The position numbers were made by a program, and so were the translations under genes. From Apus apus (Eukaryota; Chordata; Aves; Apodiformes; Apodidae): a stretch of DNA of 64,000 nt. Numbering within the stretch: position 1 is the stretch's first letter; each line of letters begins with the position of its first letter. Of the stretch, positions 1 to 12,300 are shown one piece after another. The notes under the pieces are model-generated. The model ran no database searches. It saw only the letters and a list, made by a program, of their open reading frames with translations, and had not been told where the DNA came from. The stretch spans positions 140,230,858 to 140,294,857 of the forward strand of contig NC_067282.1 in the NCBI RefSeq assembly GCF_020740795.1, read 5' to 3'.

Positions 1-3000
1 ATCCTACTCCTCCAAGTAAAAATTATGTCATCACCATCATGAAATAAAGATAAACTTCTTAAAATGAACTCTTCCATCTTGAGCTGCTGTTGGATTTTCT
101 CCCTTCCTGAAGTGTCCATCTAGGCTGTAAATTCCTCAATGCAGGAAACATTTCATCTTCAGTAGAAGGAGACTGCCAAGCAGACGGTCCGTGTTAATAT
201 ACACACTGAGCACAGTCAAACAAAGCACATGTATGTATGCATCTCCACCACATCCATCTATATATGCTGTTGAATAAGGGCTTATTTTGAGCAGATAAAG
301 TTTTATTATTTTGTATGCAACTTCCAAGCAGTGCTTCCAACAAGACTTCCAAGCAATTGGCTTGTTCCCAGAACTCCTAGAAAATCCTTTCCTGTCTGCA
401 GCGTGCCAGAAAGTACTTCAGTACGAGCATGGATTCCCCACAAACTAAGAATTGAATACAAGAAAAAAAATACAAACTTGAAAGTGAGGCTCACAGATCT
501 GCATGTTCTTCTAAAGGCTCTGAAAAAGCCCTTTTGCACAATGAATATTTGCAGCCCAGATGAAGCGTTTGAAGCTTTGGATAAAATATTTGATTGGCTG
601 AAGTAGTCAGATGAGGTCTGGGGAATTTTTGGTTTTTCCTGGGTACAGGAATCCACTGCAGACACACAGGAGTGCAAACAGAGACTGAAACTGTATCTTA
701 TCCTATTAGGCCAATGCATTGGTTCCTTTTATCAGCTCTTAAAACTGAGGTCTCAGGGAAAGACCTCTGGGGGCCACAGTTCACCTAGCAACAGGACAGC
801 AAGCCAGGCAATATCAGTGAGGAGAACGTGATACAGGTCTCTCTCCCAAATCACAGCAAGACAGGGAAAGATTTTTCTAGATCACAACTCCACACTAGAT
901 TCCTTGTTTCTGTCCTGATTAACTTAAAAAAAAAAAAAAAAGATATGCAGCCTCGTAACAAACCTTGCACCAACCTCAAGTGGGCTTGGGGGCAAGAGGC
1001 TTTTGAGGTTCATTAGGCTTATTGCATACATACAGCAGCTATTTTGAACACGGGCAATAGCTCTCCAGGCTTCCAGAGCAGCTGAGTCATTGCACAGAAG
1101 CTGTGCAGTCAGCCTGGTTTTGTGCCATGGAAGTGTCCACAATTTCCAGATATACAGCAGGCGGAGGGCAGCACTCATCAGCAACTCTGGCCAAATATAG
1201 AAAACTCCCAGATTACACCAAGGCCTCTGAGAAAGCAGAAAATGAAAGAGGGGAAAAAAAAGATGTGTCAAGGAAAACTCAAACATACATTAACTGTAAC
1301 TGGAACTCACATGACTTTTCTCCCTAGAAGTTACAGTTCTGGTGGGTCAGAGCATTCCTATAAATCAAAACATCTACATTTGACTGCCTTTTAGACTTTG
1401 CATTTGTTATCATTGTCACACATCAAGCCACAAAGCTGCAGATAAAAACCTGCCTATCAGGTCACCAGTGGTAACAGGGCCAAGCAAAATTTCTGATTTG
1501 TTTCCCCACAAACCCTTCATTTGTGCTGAAGGCACCTGGATTCCCAGGCTGTTTTATATATCCAGGCTGTGTTGGTTTGCAGGCACAAATGAGATTTTAT
1601 GCATTTAGTCCACCATGGTGCACACACTGCACACAGGAACTGTACAGGGTGTTGTGCAGCAGCTATTACATCCAAGCTCCTTGCCTACTGCCTAGTAGTA
1701 TCAAATCTAAGTTTGTTTTCTCATCTCTTATTTTAACTCACTCTTGAAGTGACTGCCAAATGAATGAAAGGCAACAGTACAAAACATACAAGAACACTCT
1801 ACCAAGGAAGCTAAACAAATCTTCATTGCAATTAGACTACAGCAAAGACACACCCAAAACAGTTAGCAATTGCCCTCAAGCAGGGCTTTTCTTTCCATGC
1901 AAAGCTTTTTCTTCAACCAAGGATTTCTTTAGGTAGGGAATCCCCAATTTATTTAGCACACATGCCCCACCAACCCCCACCACCACCTCAAAAAATAATA
2001 ATGTTCCAGGTTCTTGAAGCATTCTGCCATTTCATGACACTTCCAATTATTTAAGCAGTACTTCATGCCCCTTCCATTAAATGTAGTCTTTCACCCTTTC
2101 TTTGTTTGTTTCCCTCGTCAGTTTTCCCTGCTGCATGGGGCTCAGCTCCTGTATTTTCCAGAAATGTGCTGGCCTGACACGAAAGCATAACTCTCCTTTT
2201 AAGCCTTGTCTTTAGCCTTAACACTATAGCAAAACTATTTGAATGGCATCATTTGATGAACACAACTGCAGTGATTATAACATTGAAAAACTGCCTCAGA
2301 AGGGCTTTTCATCCCTTCCTAACTCAACAAAAAAAACACCTGTCGAAAAAGTAAAATAATATTTGTTCTTATACATACACACAAGCCTAACGGTTAAAGT
2401 AAAATTACTACTCAAGCTCAAAGTAAAAAACAGATGACACATACAGCACTGAGCATCTGATAATGTTTTGGTAGCACAGCTAAAATTACTGTTTTGGGAT
2501 CCTTCTCTCACCCATCCCTGTATTTTGAAAGTTCTCCGAGCTAAAACTCCTGAAGTTCTCATCAGTCCTTTTTCCTGCCATTGCCTGGTCACACTGAAGG
2601 CTTGTTTTCTTTCAGGACAGACATTCCCTGCTGTGCTTTTCCTGGTTTCAGACTATTTTTAGTATTTACTTTAAGTTGCTATAGCAACAAGGAATCACAG
2701 ATGGTAAGTGTTAAAATTATGCCACAAGAGACATTTATCATCATAGCTTTGTATAATGTGAGCTCTTGTTCTCTGAAATTTTCTCCATGCTGGACACTCC
2801 CCTGTTTATTTTATGATGGCTGCACTCATGAATGCATATGCCTAATTAATAGTATAAGCCTCTCAAGTTTATCAGCACATATTTGATGGGAGATGGTAAT
2901 TGCATTAATGAGAATGTAGCAACACCTATTTCTTTCCATTTCTCAGTGCTATGGAAAGAGCCAGACTTCTGATACTGCATTTCATGCTTATCAAATTCAA

Positions 3001-5056
3001 AAAATAAATCACATTCATTTCAGTGATGCCAAGTTTGTTTGGTTTGCTTTGTTGGTTTGTTTTGATTTTTTTTTTTTTTAATGGTATTTAGTACCATTTA
3101 GGTGACTGGAAACCAGAATGGGTTCCATAAGTTGTATGTGCACTTGATGCAACTGTGGCCCCTCAGGGGGATCACATATGTCTCCCATATAGTCACTCTC
3201 CCAATCTAGTTACTCTAGGAAGAATCCAACAAAATCTAAGTACAGCCACCACTGTCTTATAAAATGCAGTCTGCGCTTGTGAGACCCGAGTCTGAAAAGT
3301 TGAAGATACTGGACCTGGGGTCATCTGACAACTCTGAATATCAGGACAACTTTCAATACTGACTAGGGAAAATATTGGCGATTGTTATTCTGCTTTTCAT
3401 GCAGCTTGGGCTAGCTAAACCTGTTTCAGTTGTCACCCAAGATAGAAGTGCTTGGTTAGCAGTAACACTAATATCTTCTCTAAGTTTTCAAAAGCCCGTT
3501 ATAATGGTAAGTACTCAGAAATCATCAGTTTACAGAGGCAAAGTTCCTGTCCAAAAAGGTGAAATGCTTACTCAGAGCAAATCACTAGCAAGACCATGAG
3601 AGTTCAGCTGTTCCAGCCTCCCTGGGAAATCCCACCATCACATCCCCATGAGAGAAACCAGGACAATATACAGAGAAGTTTCTCAAGTCTCCTCAAGACC
3701 CAAGCCAGTTACTGTGGTTCAACACATACACACAAAACACAGGTCAGGTTCTCCCAGTGGGACTTGGCAGCTTGATGCAACACAACAGTTCCAGCATTAA
3801 AAGGGAACTTTTTGTTCCTAACTGTCTCAAGTACCAGATAACTTCAACTATGTTTGGCCTCCTAAGGATACAGCCGTCACAGAACATCAAGCTAAATTCC
3901 ACAGGGTCAGCATCCTTAAAAATGTCTTAACGGATACCAACATTCACAGCCTTACTAGGAAACAGCAACAAAAAAATACCCATATCAGTAGCCTTGAGCT
4001 GTCCTTTTCTAAACAAATTACCTTCATTACCATTCACCATGGCTTCCACTGAGCCCTCACTGATGTTTGACAGATCTCCACAAACTGAACTCCACAAAAC
4101 ACAACTGATCTCTCAGTAGCCATTATGATGGCAAATGTACTATTGGAGTACAGTATTTCACAATTTATGCCAATTTAAATGTCTTTAAATATGGTTACAG
4201 CCCAGTAATAAGCTGAATCAAAGCAAAATTCAAATCTTTCTGTCAATCTCTTCATAATAGAATGGTAGCCTCTAGTGCTAAGACAGTGTTCAAACAGGAC
4301 AGAAGAGGACAGTAAAGAAAGATAGAAAGGCTCAGCATGAGAAAGGGATGAGATTAATCTCATGAAGCAACAAATTTCAAAGTTTGAAATATAATTTTTA
4401 AAAAATCATTAATACATGAACATTTTTCTCTGTAATAATGTACTAGTTTAGACACTAAAAGCAGCAAAAAGTCAGTACTATAAGTCTTAGTAAGAGCTCT
4501 GCTCACTCCAAAGCATATCTATTGCTATAAAGTTATGCCTTACAGTTCTCAAGGTAGAATGGTATTTGCAAGGAAGATCAAATGCAGAGTAAATTCTATA
4601 TAGTCAGGCTAATATCAGTAATACAGGGAATTATCCAGACTATGACTACTGAGTGTATTGCTGCTCTTAAAATATTTGAATTACTTTTCATAAAAGCTAA
4701 TGAGAAAATAACTCGTCATAGCAAAGATGGGAACAAATTGTCTGGAATGGTAGTAACTGTTATTCAAAAGCAATAGACAGAGAACCTTAAAAAAATTCTC
4801 TCTTATACCTACAAAAAAGCAGTGGGTCACACATAGGCTAGAACAGATAATTTGGGCTGGTCACAGGAGGCAGTGTTGTCAGCTACCAGGAAGAACTGGA
4901 AGGAAAAAACATGTGGCGGACTCTATTGGGGGATCATAAAATTATATTAAGAAAAAGATGCACAGCAGAATCTTTACTGCTGTGGACCCATGAGACAACA
5001 ACAAAAAAAATCTCAAGTAACATTTGGTTTCCAGCTTAAATTTGTATTGTGTATAA
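1..5056. other. Non-coding stretch, no gene seen
   Basis: The longest frame is a 137-codon minus-strand frame at 306-719, whose product I do not recognise. Other frames are about 120 codons or fewer with no domain pattern. A T-rich run lies near 3066-3080, and AT-rich sequence with several TAAT cores lies around 2820-2930. If CALD1 follows BPGM as in human, this may be deep intron. Confidence 0.6.
926..941 (+). repeat. Poly(A) tract, 16 A
   Basis: A plain run of A between AACTT and GATATG. No element is attached to it. Confidence 0.9.
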
Positions 5057-5222
5057 GCATGTTGACCAGAGCATACCACATAGCTTGGTGTCATCAGCAG
5101 CCTTGCTGAGGGTGCACTCAATTCTACTGTCCATGTTACCAGCAAAGATGTTATACAGCACCAGTCCCAACAGTGACCCCTGAGAAATACCACTTGTCAC
5201 TGGTCTCCACTTGGGCATCAAT
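5057..5222 (-). mobile_element. CR1 LINE fragment, reverse transcriptase core
   Basis: The minus-strand frame shows reverse transcriptase motifs of CR1: WRPVTSG, then SQGSLLG, then LYNIF, then ADDTKL, where the two aspartates are the catalytic pair. The fragment is isolated, truncated at both ends and has no recognisable CR1 3' end nearby, so it is an old, dead piece. The downstream frame drifts out of CR1-like sequence after about 5057. Confidence 0.8.
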
Positions 5223-6215
5223 CCTCAAAGGGAATCTAAGCAGCCTTCTGTGTAAAGAGCAAACAGCTTCAAAGGGAAGACCAGGAAGCAGAAACAAGTT
5301 ATTACAGAGAGCAATTGCACCCTTAACCAAGTTAGTGGCAATTCTGCTGTATAATGTTCCATGGGGAACTTAAGTATGATCACAAATGTTTTCAGAATTA
5401 AAGACTAATTCAGTCCTTTCCAATGTCTCACCTTTCTGTGGCTCTTTACCTAGTGTAATTTTACATTTGTGAAGTCCATGCAACACTCCACTAAATGAAA
5501 ACAGTTGACTCATACTTGCCATTGCACTCAACAAGGCACTTGGTAACATCAACTCAGACACCCAAATTCTTGTTCAGACTAATGTAAGCACTTTCTGACT
5601 TCCAATCCTTCAACAAAAATCTATGGATCTGACTGAGAAAAACACATACATAAAAATGCATACTGGGCATAAACTGTTTTCATCACTTTTGGGCAAAAGT
5701 ATCTGTTGGGCCATGCCTCAGTCTGGGTATTTAGGCATGAAAGTGGCATGAGGTAATCCCTGTACTAAGTGGTTTAATTGGGGGTTGAAAAAAAGCCTTT
5801 CATTCTGACTGAAATCAGAATTATTATATACTGGGCTGATTTTAAAACCCAGTGATGTAAACCTTGCATGGTCTCCCTCTGTGATTAACAAATATTTCAG
5901 TCATACACCTTTCCTAGCCCTCATTGAGCATATACTTGCCACTGAGGATCTCAAACTGCACAGAGCAAGTAGTCCTACTGTACTTACATTTTTAAAAAGA
6001 TAAATTACTTTTCTCAAGGAAATTTTAGAGTTCCTTGCCATATGCCCATGACTTAGAGAAGACAGATCATGACATTTACCAGCCCTGTAGAGATGAAAAA
6101 ATAAATGGCAATTTCAGCATTCCATGTAATAAAAAGCAATTTAAAGGATTATTTTTTCTGTTAGCTAGTTGCCATGAATTTCTTGATTAAGAAATGCCAG
6201 ACCACACCATTGCTT

Positions 6216-6225
6216 CCATATAAGG
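6216..6225. promoter_or_regulatory. Perfect CArG box (SRF-binding consensus)
   Basis: CCATATAAGG fits CC(A/T)6GG exactly. Serum response factor binds such sites in smooth-muscle and immediate-early genes. At this base composition a few such matches are expected by chance in 64 kb. Function would depend on conservation and on whether this stretch is an intron of an SRF target such as CALD1. Confidence 0.3.
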
Positions 6226-8013
6226 GGACTGGGATATCACTATTCCTATGATTTGTTTTCTCTTAAAGCAAGCCAGCTGTGCAGGAGTGATTTTTTACAC
6301 ACAGTTTGCTCCAGGTTCACAAGGCTAGCAGATTGCTTACACAGCCAAGATGAGAGACCCCTAGCACAGAAGGCAGCAGGGGCAGAAAACTGTGTTGCCT
6401 TTTGCCATTATTGGTTTAGATAAGCAAGAAGTTTTGGGAGGAGTTGAACTGTTTCACCCCTCAGTTCATGCACCTGAAGCAGGCTAGGACATGGATAATT
6501 ATTCCTAATAATCCAGCAGGAACACAATCAGGCTTCTCACAGCCTCAGCACAGAAATACAGAAAAACCTGTGCTGTCTATATCCCAAACTTGTAAAGACT
6601 ACACTAAACCCCACACCCATCCAGACACATTTTTAACTCTACATACAAAGTTCTCCTCCTAAAAATAACTTTGTGAAAGCAGCATCCTAGGAAGCTCCTG
6701 CTCCTAGGTTTCCAAAGCAGCTGCAGGGTGTTTGCACAAAGAATGAGCACACTGGAGCAACATACACAACATCAACTACCAGGTTCCATGAGCCAGGTAA
6801 GGCCTTCAGCCTCAGTGACTTCTGTGGGGTTCACAGTGGTAGCAATATGGTAGTGTGTCAACACCATCAGCAAGTTTTATTTGGTCATTAAGGGAGCCCT
6901 CTAATATAAGTAAATATAGTTTCCTAGACATGTATATTATTCCCTTGCTAAAACTAAACTAAATCTGTTTAGCAGAACACACTTGTTCAGGATGAATGAT
7001 AAGTTGTTTGGCCAGATTGTTCTTTCAGCTTGTTGAGGGACAGGGGGAAACATTCCACCCACACACCCAGTTTTCAAGAGCAACATGCTAACAGCATTTG
7101 ACACATTTTCACTTAAATCTAGCACATGCGCCGGGTAAAAGATGCTGCTAATGGTGATACTGCCAAAGGCTCTCATCCAGCATATACTGAAGCCAAAAGG
7201 AACACTCCCACAACATGCAGCAGATTTTGAACAGAGGCCATGGTGGTTGGACGCATCTGCTACATCCTTTCATTCTTTACTTGTTGAAATACAGAAACTT
7301 GGGAGGAGGTTGCACAGCCCTTATAATCTTTTTTTGCACTTCCAAAACAGAACAGCTCAGTAACTGCTCTACAAACACAATAAAAGCAATGTGGCCAAAG
7401 ACATTGGTACTACGTATGTTTTTTAAGTTATAAATAGAGCACACTGCACAGGGTTTCATTGCTTACAATATCCACCAAGGAAAGGCAGGCTGACTGAAGA
7501 GACCCTTTTTAAGCACTCATTAGTTGTACTTGTTATGTCTAAAGGTTTCAGAAAACCTACATTTTGGAAGTTTATCTCTATTAAAGTTGAAGAAGTTCTT
7601 TCAAGTTTTGCTTCACAGTAGATTTCCTCCAAAATCTTGCCAGAGGCAACTAGGATCTGTTAGTGCCCAATGTAGCTGGTCACAATTTGTTCTCACTGAT
7701 ATCATGGAAAGGCAAAGGAGACATTAAAACAAAAAGTCACACTGACACCATTCTTCAAGCAGAGATAACTACTTTGGTAGCTCAAAAAGCAGTTACTGTC
7801 TTAAGATGTACTTTAAAAATATTGTAGGTGAAAGCTTTAAAAATTCAGATTTTAGAAAAACAAGCTTTTGATTATAAGCTAACCCCTGATTACATTTAGC
7901 TTAAAAGCAACTTACTTGCTGGGATACTGAAAATTATAACAGTCAGACATAACTGACTCATTTCAAAAGTCCAGAGGCCCTGTAGTTATGTACACAACTA
8001 CTCTATCATTAAC

Positions 8014-8052
8014 AAACCATTGCTGTAGTACATACAACTACAGCAATGGTTT
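8014..8052. repeat. Perfect inverted repeat, 16-bp stem with 7-base loop
   Basis: The left arm AAACCATTGCTGTAGT (8014-8029) is exactly complementary to the right arm ACTACAGCAATGGTTT (8037-8052), with loop ACATACA. A smaller hairpin with arms GTAGTT and AACTAC lies just upstream at 7982-8001 and shares sequence with the loop side of the larger one. It lies about 125 bases from a CR1 copy but is not part of it. Confidence 0.95.
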
Positions 8053-8176
8053 AACTCAGTGTTATCACAAGCTGTCGAGTCTAAATGATCTCACTGACTT
8101 AGACTACCCTGTCTTTAAGGTGTTATAACAGAATTTGATGCACAGCACGTTTCTTCTCTTTTTCAAGAACATGCTT

Positions 8177-8604
8177 CACAGAATCATCATAATTGGAAGG
8201 GACCTCTAGAGATCACCTAGTCCAACCCCCCTGCTAAAGCTGTATCACCCAGTGCACATCACTCAGGACTGCATCCAGGTGGGTTTTGAATATCTACAGA
8301 GAGGGGGACTCCACAGCCTCCCCGGGCAGCCTGTTCCACTGCGCTGTCACCCTCACAGTAAAGAAGTTTCCTCATATTTAAATGGAGCTTCCTATGTTCC
8401 AACTTGTGCCCATTGCCTCTTGTCCTGTCACTGGGAACTACTGAAAAGAGTCTGGCTCCATCCTCCCTGCACTCACCTTTTAGATACTTATAGGCATTAA
8501 TAACATCTCCTCTCAGCCTTCTTTTTTGAGGCTGAGGAGTCCCAGCTCTCTCAGCCTTTCTTCACGAGAGATGCTTCAATCCCCAAATCATCTTTGTTGC
8601 CCTG
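8177..8604 (-). mobile_element. CR1 LINE 3' end, 5'-truncated
   Basis: The plus strand begins CACAGAATCATCAT and continues GGAAGGGACCTCTAGAGATC, the reverse complement of a CR1 3' terminus. It runs through the antisense of the ORF2 C-terminal region (GGCAGCCTGTTCCACTG, then the rule-like ACAGTAAAGAAGTTTCC) and fades out near TCTTTGTTGCCC. The element therefore points along the minus strand. Only the last part of ORF2 and the short 3' UTR remain, which is the usual CR1 state in birds. Confidence 0.92.
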
Positions 8605-9337
8605 AATGTTCCTCTTATACTACGCACGCAGGAGAGTGTGACCAACATAACATTAATACCTCGGAAATCCCCATGATTACCCAGACTTCGAAAAATGAAT
8701 GTATTTTCTTTCATTTAGCTATATCAGCCCTAGAGAAGCCTCTGAACTACTACTAAACAGCTAATAAACTACCAAAATACTACTAAGTTTGAAAAGTGGA
8801 GATTGGTTTGCATAAGTAGAAGAGGCAAGCAGTCTCTACCTCCACGAGTGAGCAAGGGAATGGAAGAACCCTGTTAACTACAAGAGTTTGTTAATGTAAG
8901 CAGTTGTTTACATTTGGGATCTATCATCTTGCTAGAATGCTAAATTGTTAGGTCAGCTCTGTATAGTGGCACAATCATGGTGAAATAGAATCACATTAAG
9001 AAGGTGATTGTGAAAACCAATTTGCAAAACCATCAAAAACACCCAGTGAAGTCAACTACAAGGCTCAAAAAGAGCATGAATTGCATATTTCACAATTTAA
9101 GTTTGTCTTCTGAAGACTTGATTGTATATCAAATACAACTGCAGCTTTCCCAACAAATTTGTTGCAAGTGTCTTTTTGTGTTATCCTAAATATGTAATAG
9201 TTGGTTTTGCATTTTCTTCGTAATTTTTTCCTAAGCACATGGAATAGAGAGCAGAGGAAAAAAGTTAAAAGCCCCAAGATTGACAAGAGGGCAAAGAGGC
9301 TCTGCCGTAGAATCACAAGGTCAGTCTCTAGTCTGGG

Positions 9338-9386
<49 letters not shown>

Positions 9387-12300
9387 AGATGCTTCGGTCA
9401 TCCCAAATGTTCACATACCCCCAAAATCATTTTATCTTCTATTCCCGAAGGCAGCAGCAATAAAAAAACTATATCAAAGGATGGGAAGATTGACTTACAG
9501 CAGCCACTGCTTAGTCCTAAATTGTTATTCCACAACTGTCAGCTACAATTTTCCCTTGATTCATCTGATGCTGTTCATTCACAGAGTTGTTAGCAGACAA
9601 GACAAACCACTAGTCTGATCCATAACAACAACTTGTACACTCCAATGGAAACAAAATAATCACATAAGCAAGAGCACTAGTGAAGGCCAGCTTTTTATGG
9701 GTTTTACTTCCTTAAACATCACTTGACAGAGCCAAAGAATTTGCAGCTTCTGCAGCCCCAGTTCCATAATAATGTCAGCCCTCACTTATTACTTCACTTG
9801 CAAATTCACTCCTCCTTGCCCAAGAAACCAGTATCTTGCCACCTTCATCTCCAGATGTGGTCCCCAGCCAGCCAAGGGACAGTATCAAATGGAGAGGCAT
9901 GGCATGAGGGGCCAACTCCATCCTGTATTGACCAGAGCGCTGGCAGGACAAACCAAGCAAACACATCAAGTTCATGCAGCCTCTGTTGCCTTTCTTTGTC
10001 CTATATACAGATGCTGGGAGTTTTGTGCTATTTCAAAATAAAGGAATATTGAACCTGCTATCTTTTGCCAGCTCCAAAGAAATCTAACCAACAGGCTTGT
10101 GGGAAAGGGGAGAGAGGGACTGCTATCAGATGAGCATCTTCATGCATTAGAAAGTTTTTTTAAAAAAATCATACCTTCTTCAAAAAAGAAAGAAAGCTTA
10201 CACACCAGCTTTGGATCTTCTAGAGACTCAAAATCCTACCACAAAACTAACACTCAGCTTGGTTAATCATAGTTCAGCAGCTAGTAACTCTGGTGAGAGC
10301 CCTGGGGCTGGGGAGGCAGAGGAACAGCCCCTACCCCACTGAGTAGCCCCCAGATCTGCAGGGGGAGACCATAGTCCTGGTCCACCCCTTCAATGCCCCA
10401 TAAAGGTCTGAGTTTACTTTACCAAATGAGTTAACAGCCCAGTCTCAGAAAGAGTGACCGAGAGAACCATGGGGAGCAAACATAAGTTGAGGGGAAACAC
10501 AAGAACTCTTCAGAGACTGCTGGTGCATGGAGGCACCACAGGGCTCCCTGGTTTCACAGCTGACTTGCATGTGGCTGCAGTTCATACTGCATCCTACTTC
10601 AAAAGAAGGTTCTTGATAGATACAATTTGCATGCTCACTTTTTTTTTTTTGTAAAATAGGCTGGCTAAGACCAGGTAGTTCAAGGCTATGAATGAACTTT
10701 TAGGTTCACCTCCATCCATGCAGGATGGCTCCCTCCACCTTTGCTAACCCTACTCCCTAGCCCACCACTGTTCAAAAGATCCACCTTAGTGAAGGAGAGC
10801 TGCTGCTACTGTTTCACCTAGCTCACTGGAATGAAAAAGGTCTCATAAGCACCCTAGCCAACAGGTACAGAGGTGATGATCTCCACCCAACTACCACCAC
10901 AGGTTCTAGAAGAGAATGCTTGTATCCCACATTTCAGCATTGTCTGTCAATGTTTTTACCAAAATGTTTGGATGTTTTGGCTTTTTTCATTCCTGGACTT
11001 TCAAACTAGGTTGCAATTTACAATATGGCTGTTCATTATTTAAAACAGATTATTCCCCCTGCTACCTAAGGATTTAAAGTCAGCTTATACAGATTGTGTC
11101 TTCCTCCAGGCAATATGAACATTCATCTTACCTGAAGGATGTAATAAGAAGGAACAATCTTATGTGCTATTATTACATATGCCTAGTTTTAAGATTAAAA
11201 GTTACTCCCTGTCCACATGGACACCATGTGTGCAAGGAAATGCTTTAATTAAATTCATTGAACTACAATGTGAGCCATAATTTAAATAATAGAAAAATGA
11301 GGTATTGAATTTCCAAGGATATTTTGTAATTGGAATGAGAACAGCTGCCAAAAGACAGAAAAGCTTGAGGGCAAACTGAGTCTACGGGCTTGGGCAACAG
11401 CAGGTAAGCAGAACACTGGATCTGAGATGGATTACATGGGTTTGTCTAGTTTGGAAAGGAAGACTAAAGAATTAACAAAGTACTTTGCAATAAAACACAC
11501 ATGTGAAAAAGTTACCAGACTCTGAACCTGCTCTATTGATAAACTGAAAACAGCAAAGTCCTCTCCTGTGAGAGCACGTTCTTCTGTGGTTAGAGCAGGA
11601 GAAACAGAAACACTGCTTTGTAAGTGTGGTTTCACATAAGTTAGAATTGGTTCAGGTAGAACTGTGCATTATCTGATCAGACCTTGCTTAATTTTATGAA
11701 AATCTTGGAAGAAGATCCAATTACATCTGTGCACGCTCCGAGTAAAAGTCCTGCTATAAAATGCAAACAGTTTAGGGAAGCCTTCACCAGCTTCTGTAGT
11801 ACTTCTACAAGTGATTGAAAAATATTCCCAATGTAAATGAGCCTTGGTGGTCAGGTTTCCCACAATCTGCTCCTGCCCTTGTAAACATCTCACTGCATGA
11901 TCTAGGCAAACATCCTGGCCATCTGAGGTTGCAAGGTTCTCCCTGTAAATGAGATCAGCACCTTCTATCTTCACAGGATACCAGACAATGGGGATTTGTT
12001 GATGCTTTCAGAGATTGTGGGACCAAGGCAGAAAGCACCACAGCATAAAGACTGCCAGAACCAAACACCACGAAAACATTCACCAGACCATCAGATGGAC
12101 ACTATGCTAGACAGAAGAATTAAGTATTCTTTATTGTCCAAAACCACAACTTAAAATTAAGCCAATACTATGCAGAGATATTGGGCCTTAGTCTGTCTCC
12201 CAGTACTGCCTCAACTACTGCTGACTCAGTAAGAACAAACCTATGTACGAGAGACTCTGAATGAAGCTCTCAAACCTAATTCCCACAGCCTACCCTAACA

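Larger units (their letters stand above)
5223..8176. other. Non-coding stretch with a CArG box and a hairpin
   Basis: Only short unrecognised frames are present. The CR1 reverse transcriptase fragment may extend a little past 5222 in degraded form, but I cannot trace it. The notable items are the CArG box at 6216 and the hairpin at 8014. Confidence 0.6.

Noticed and set aside
9384..9430. GAGAGATGCTTC after the poly(A), resembling a stretch of the CR1 copy at 8565
   Set aside because: The match covers only about 12 bases plus scattered identities and does not continue into either flank as CR1.
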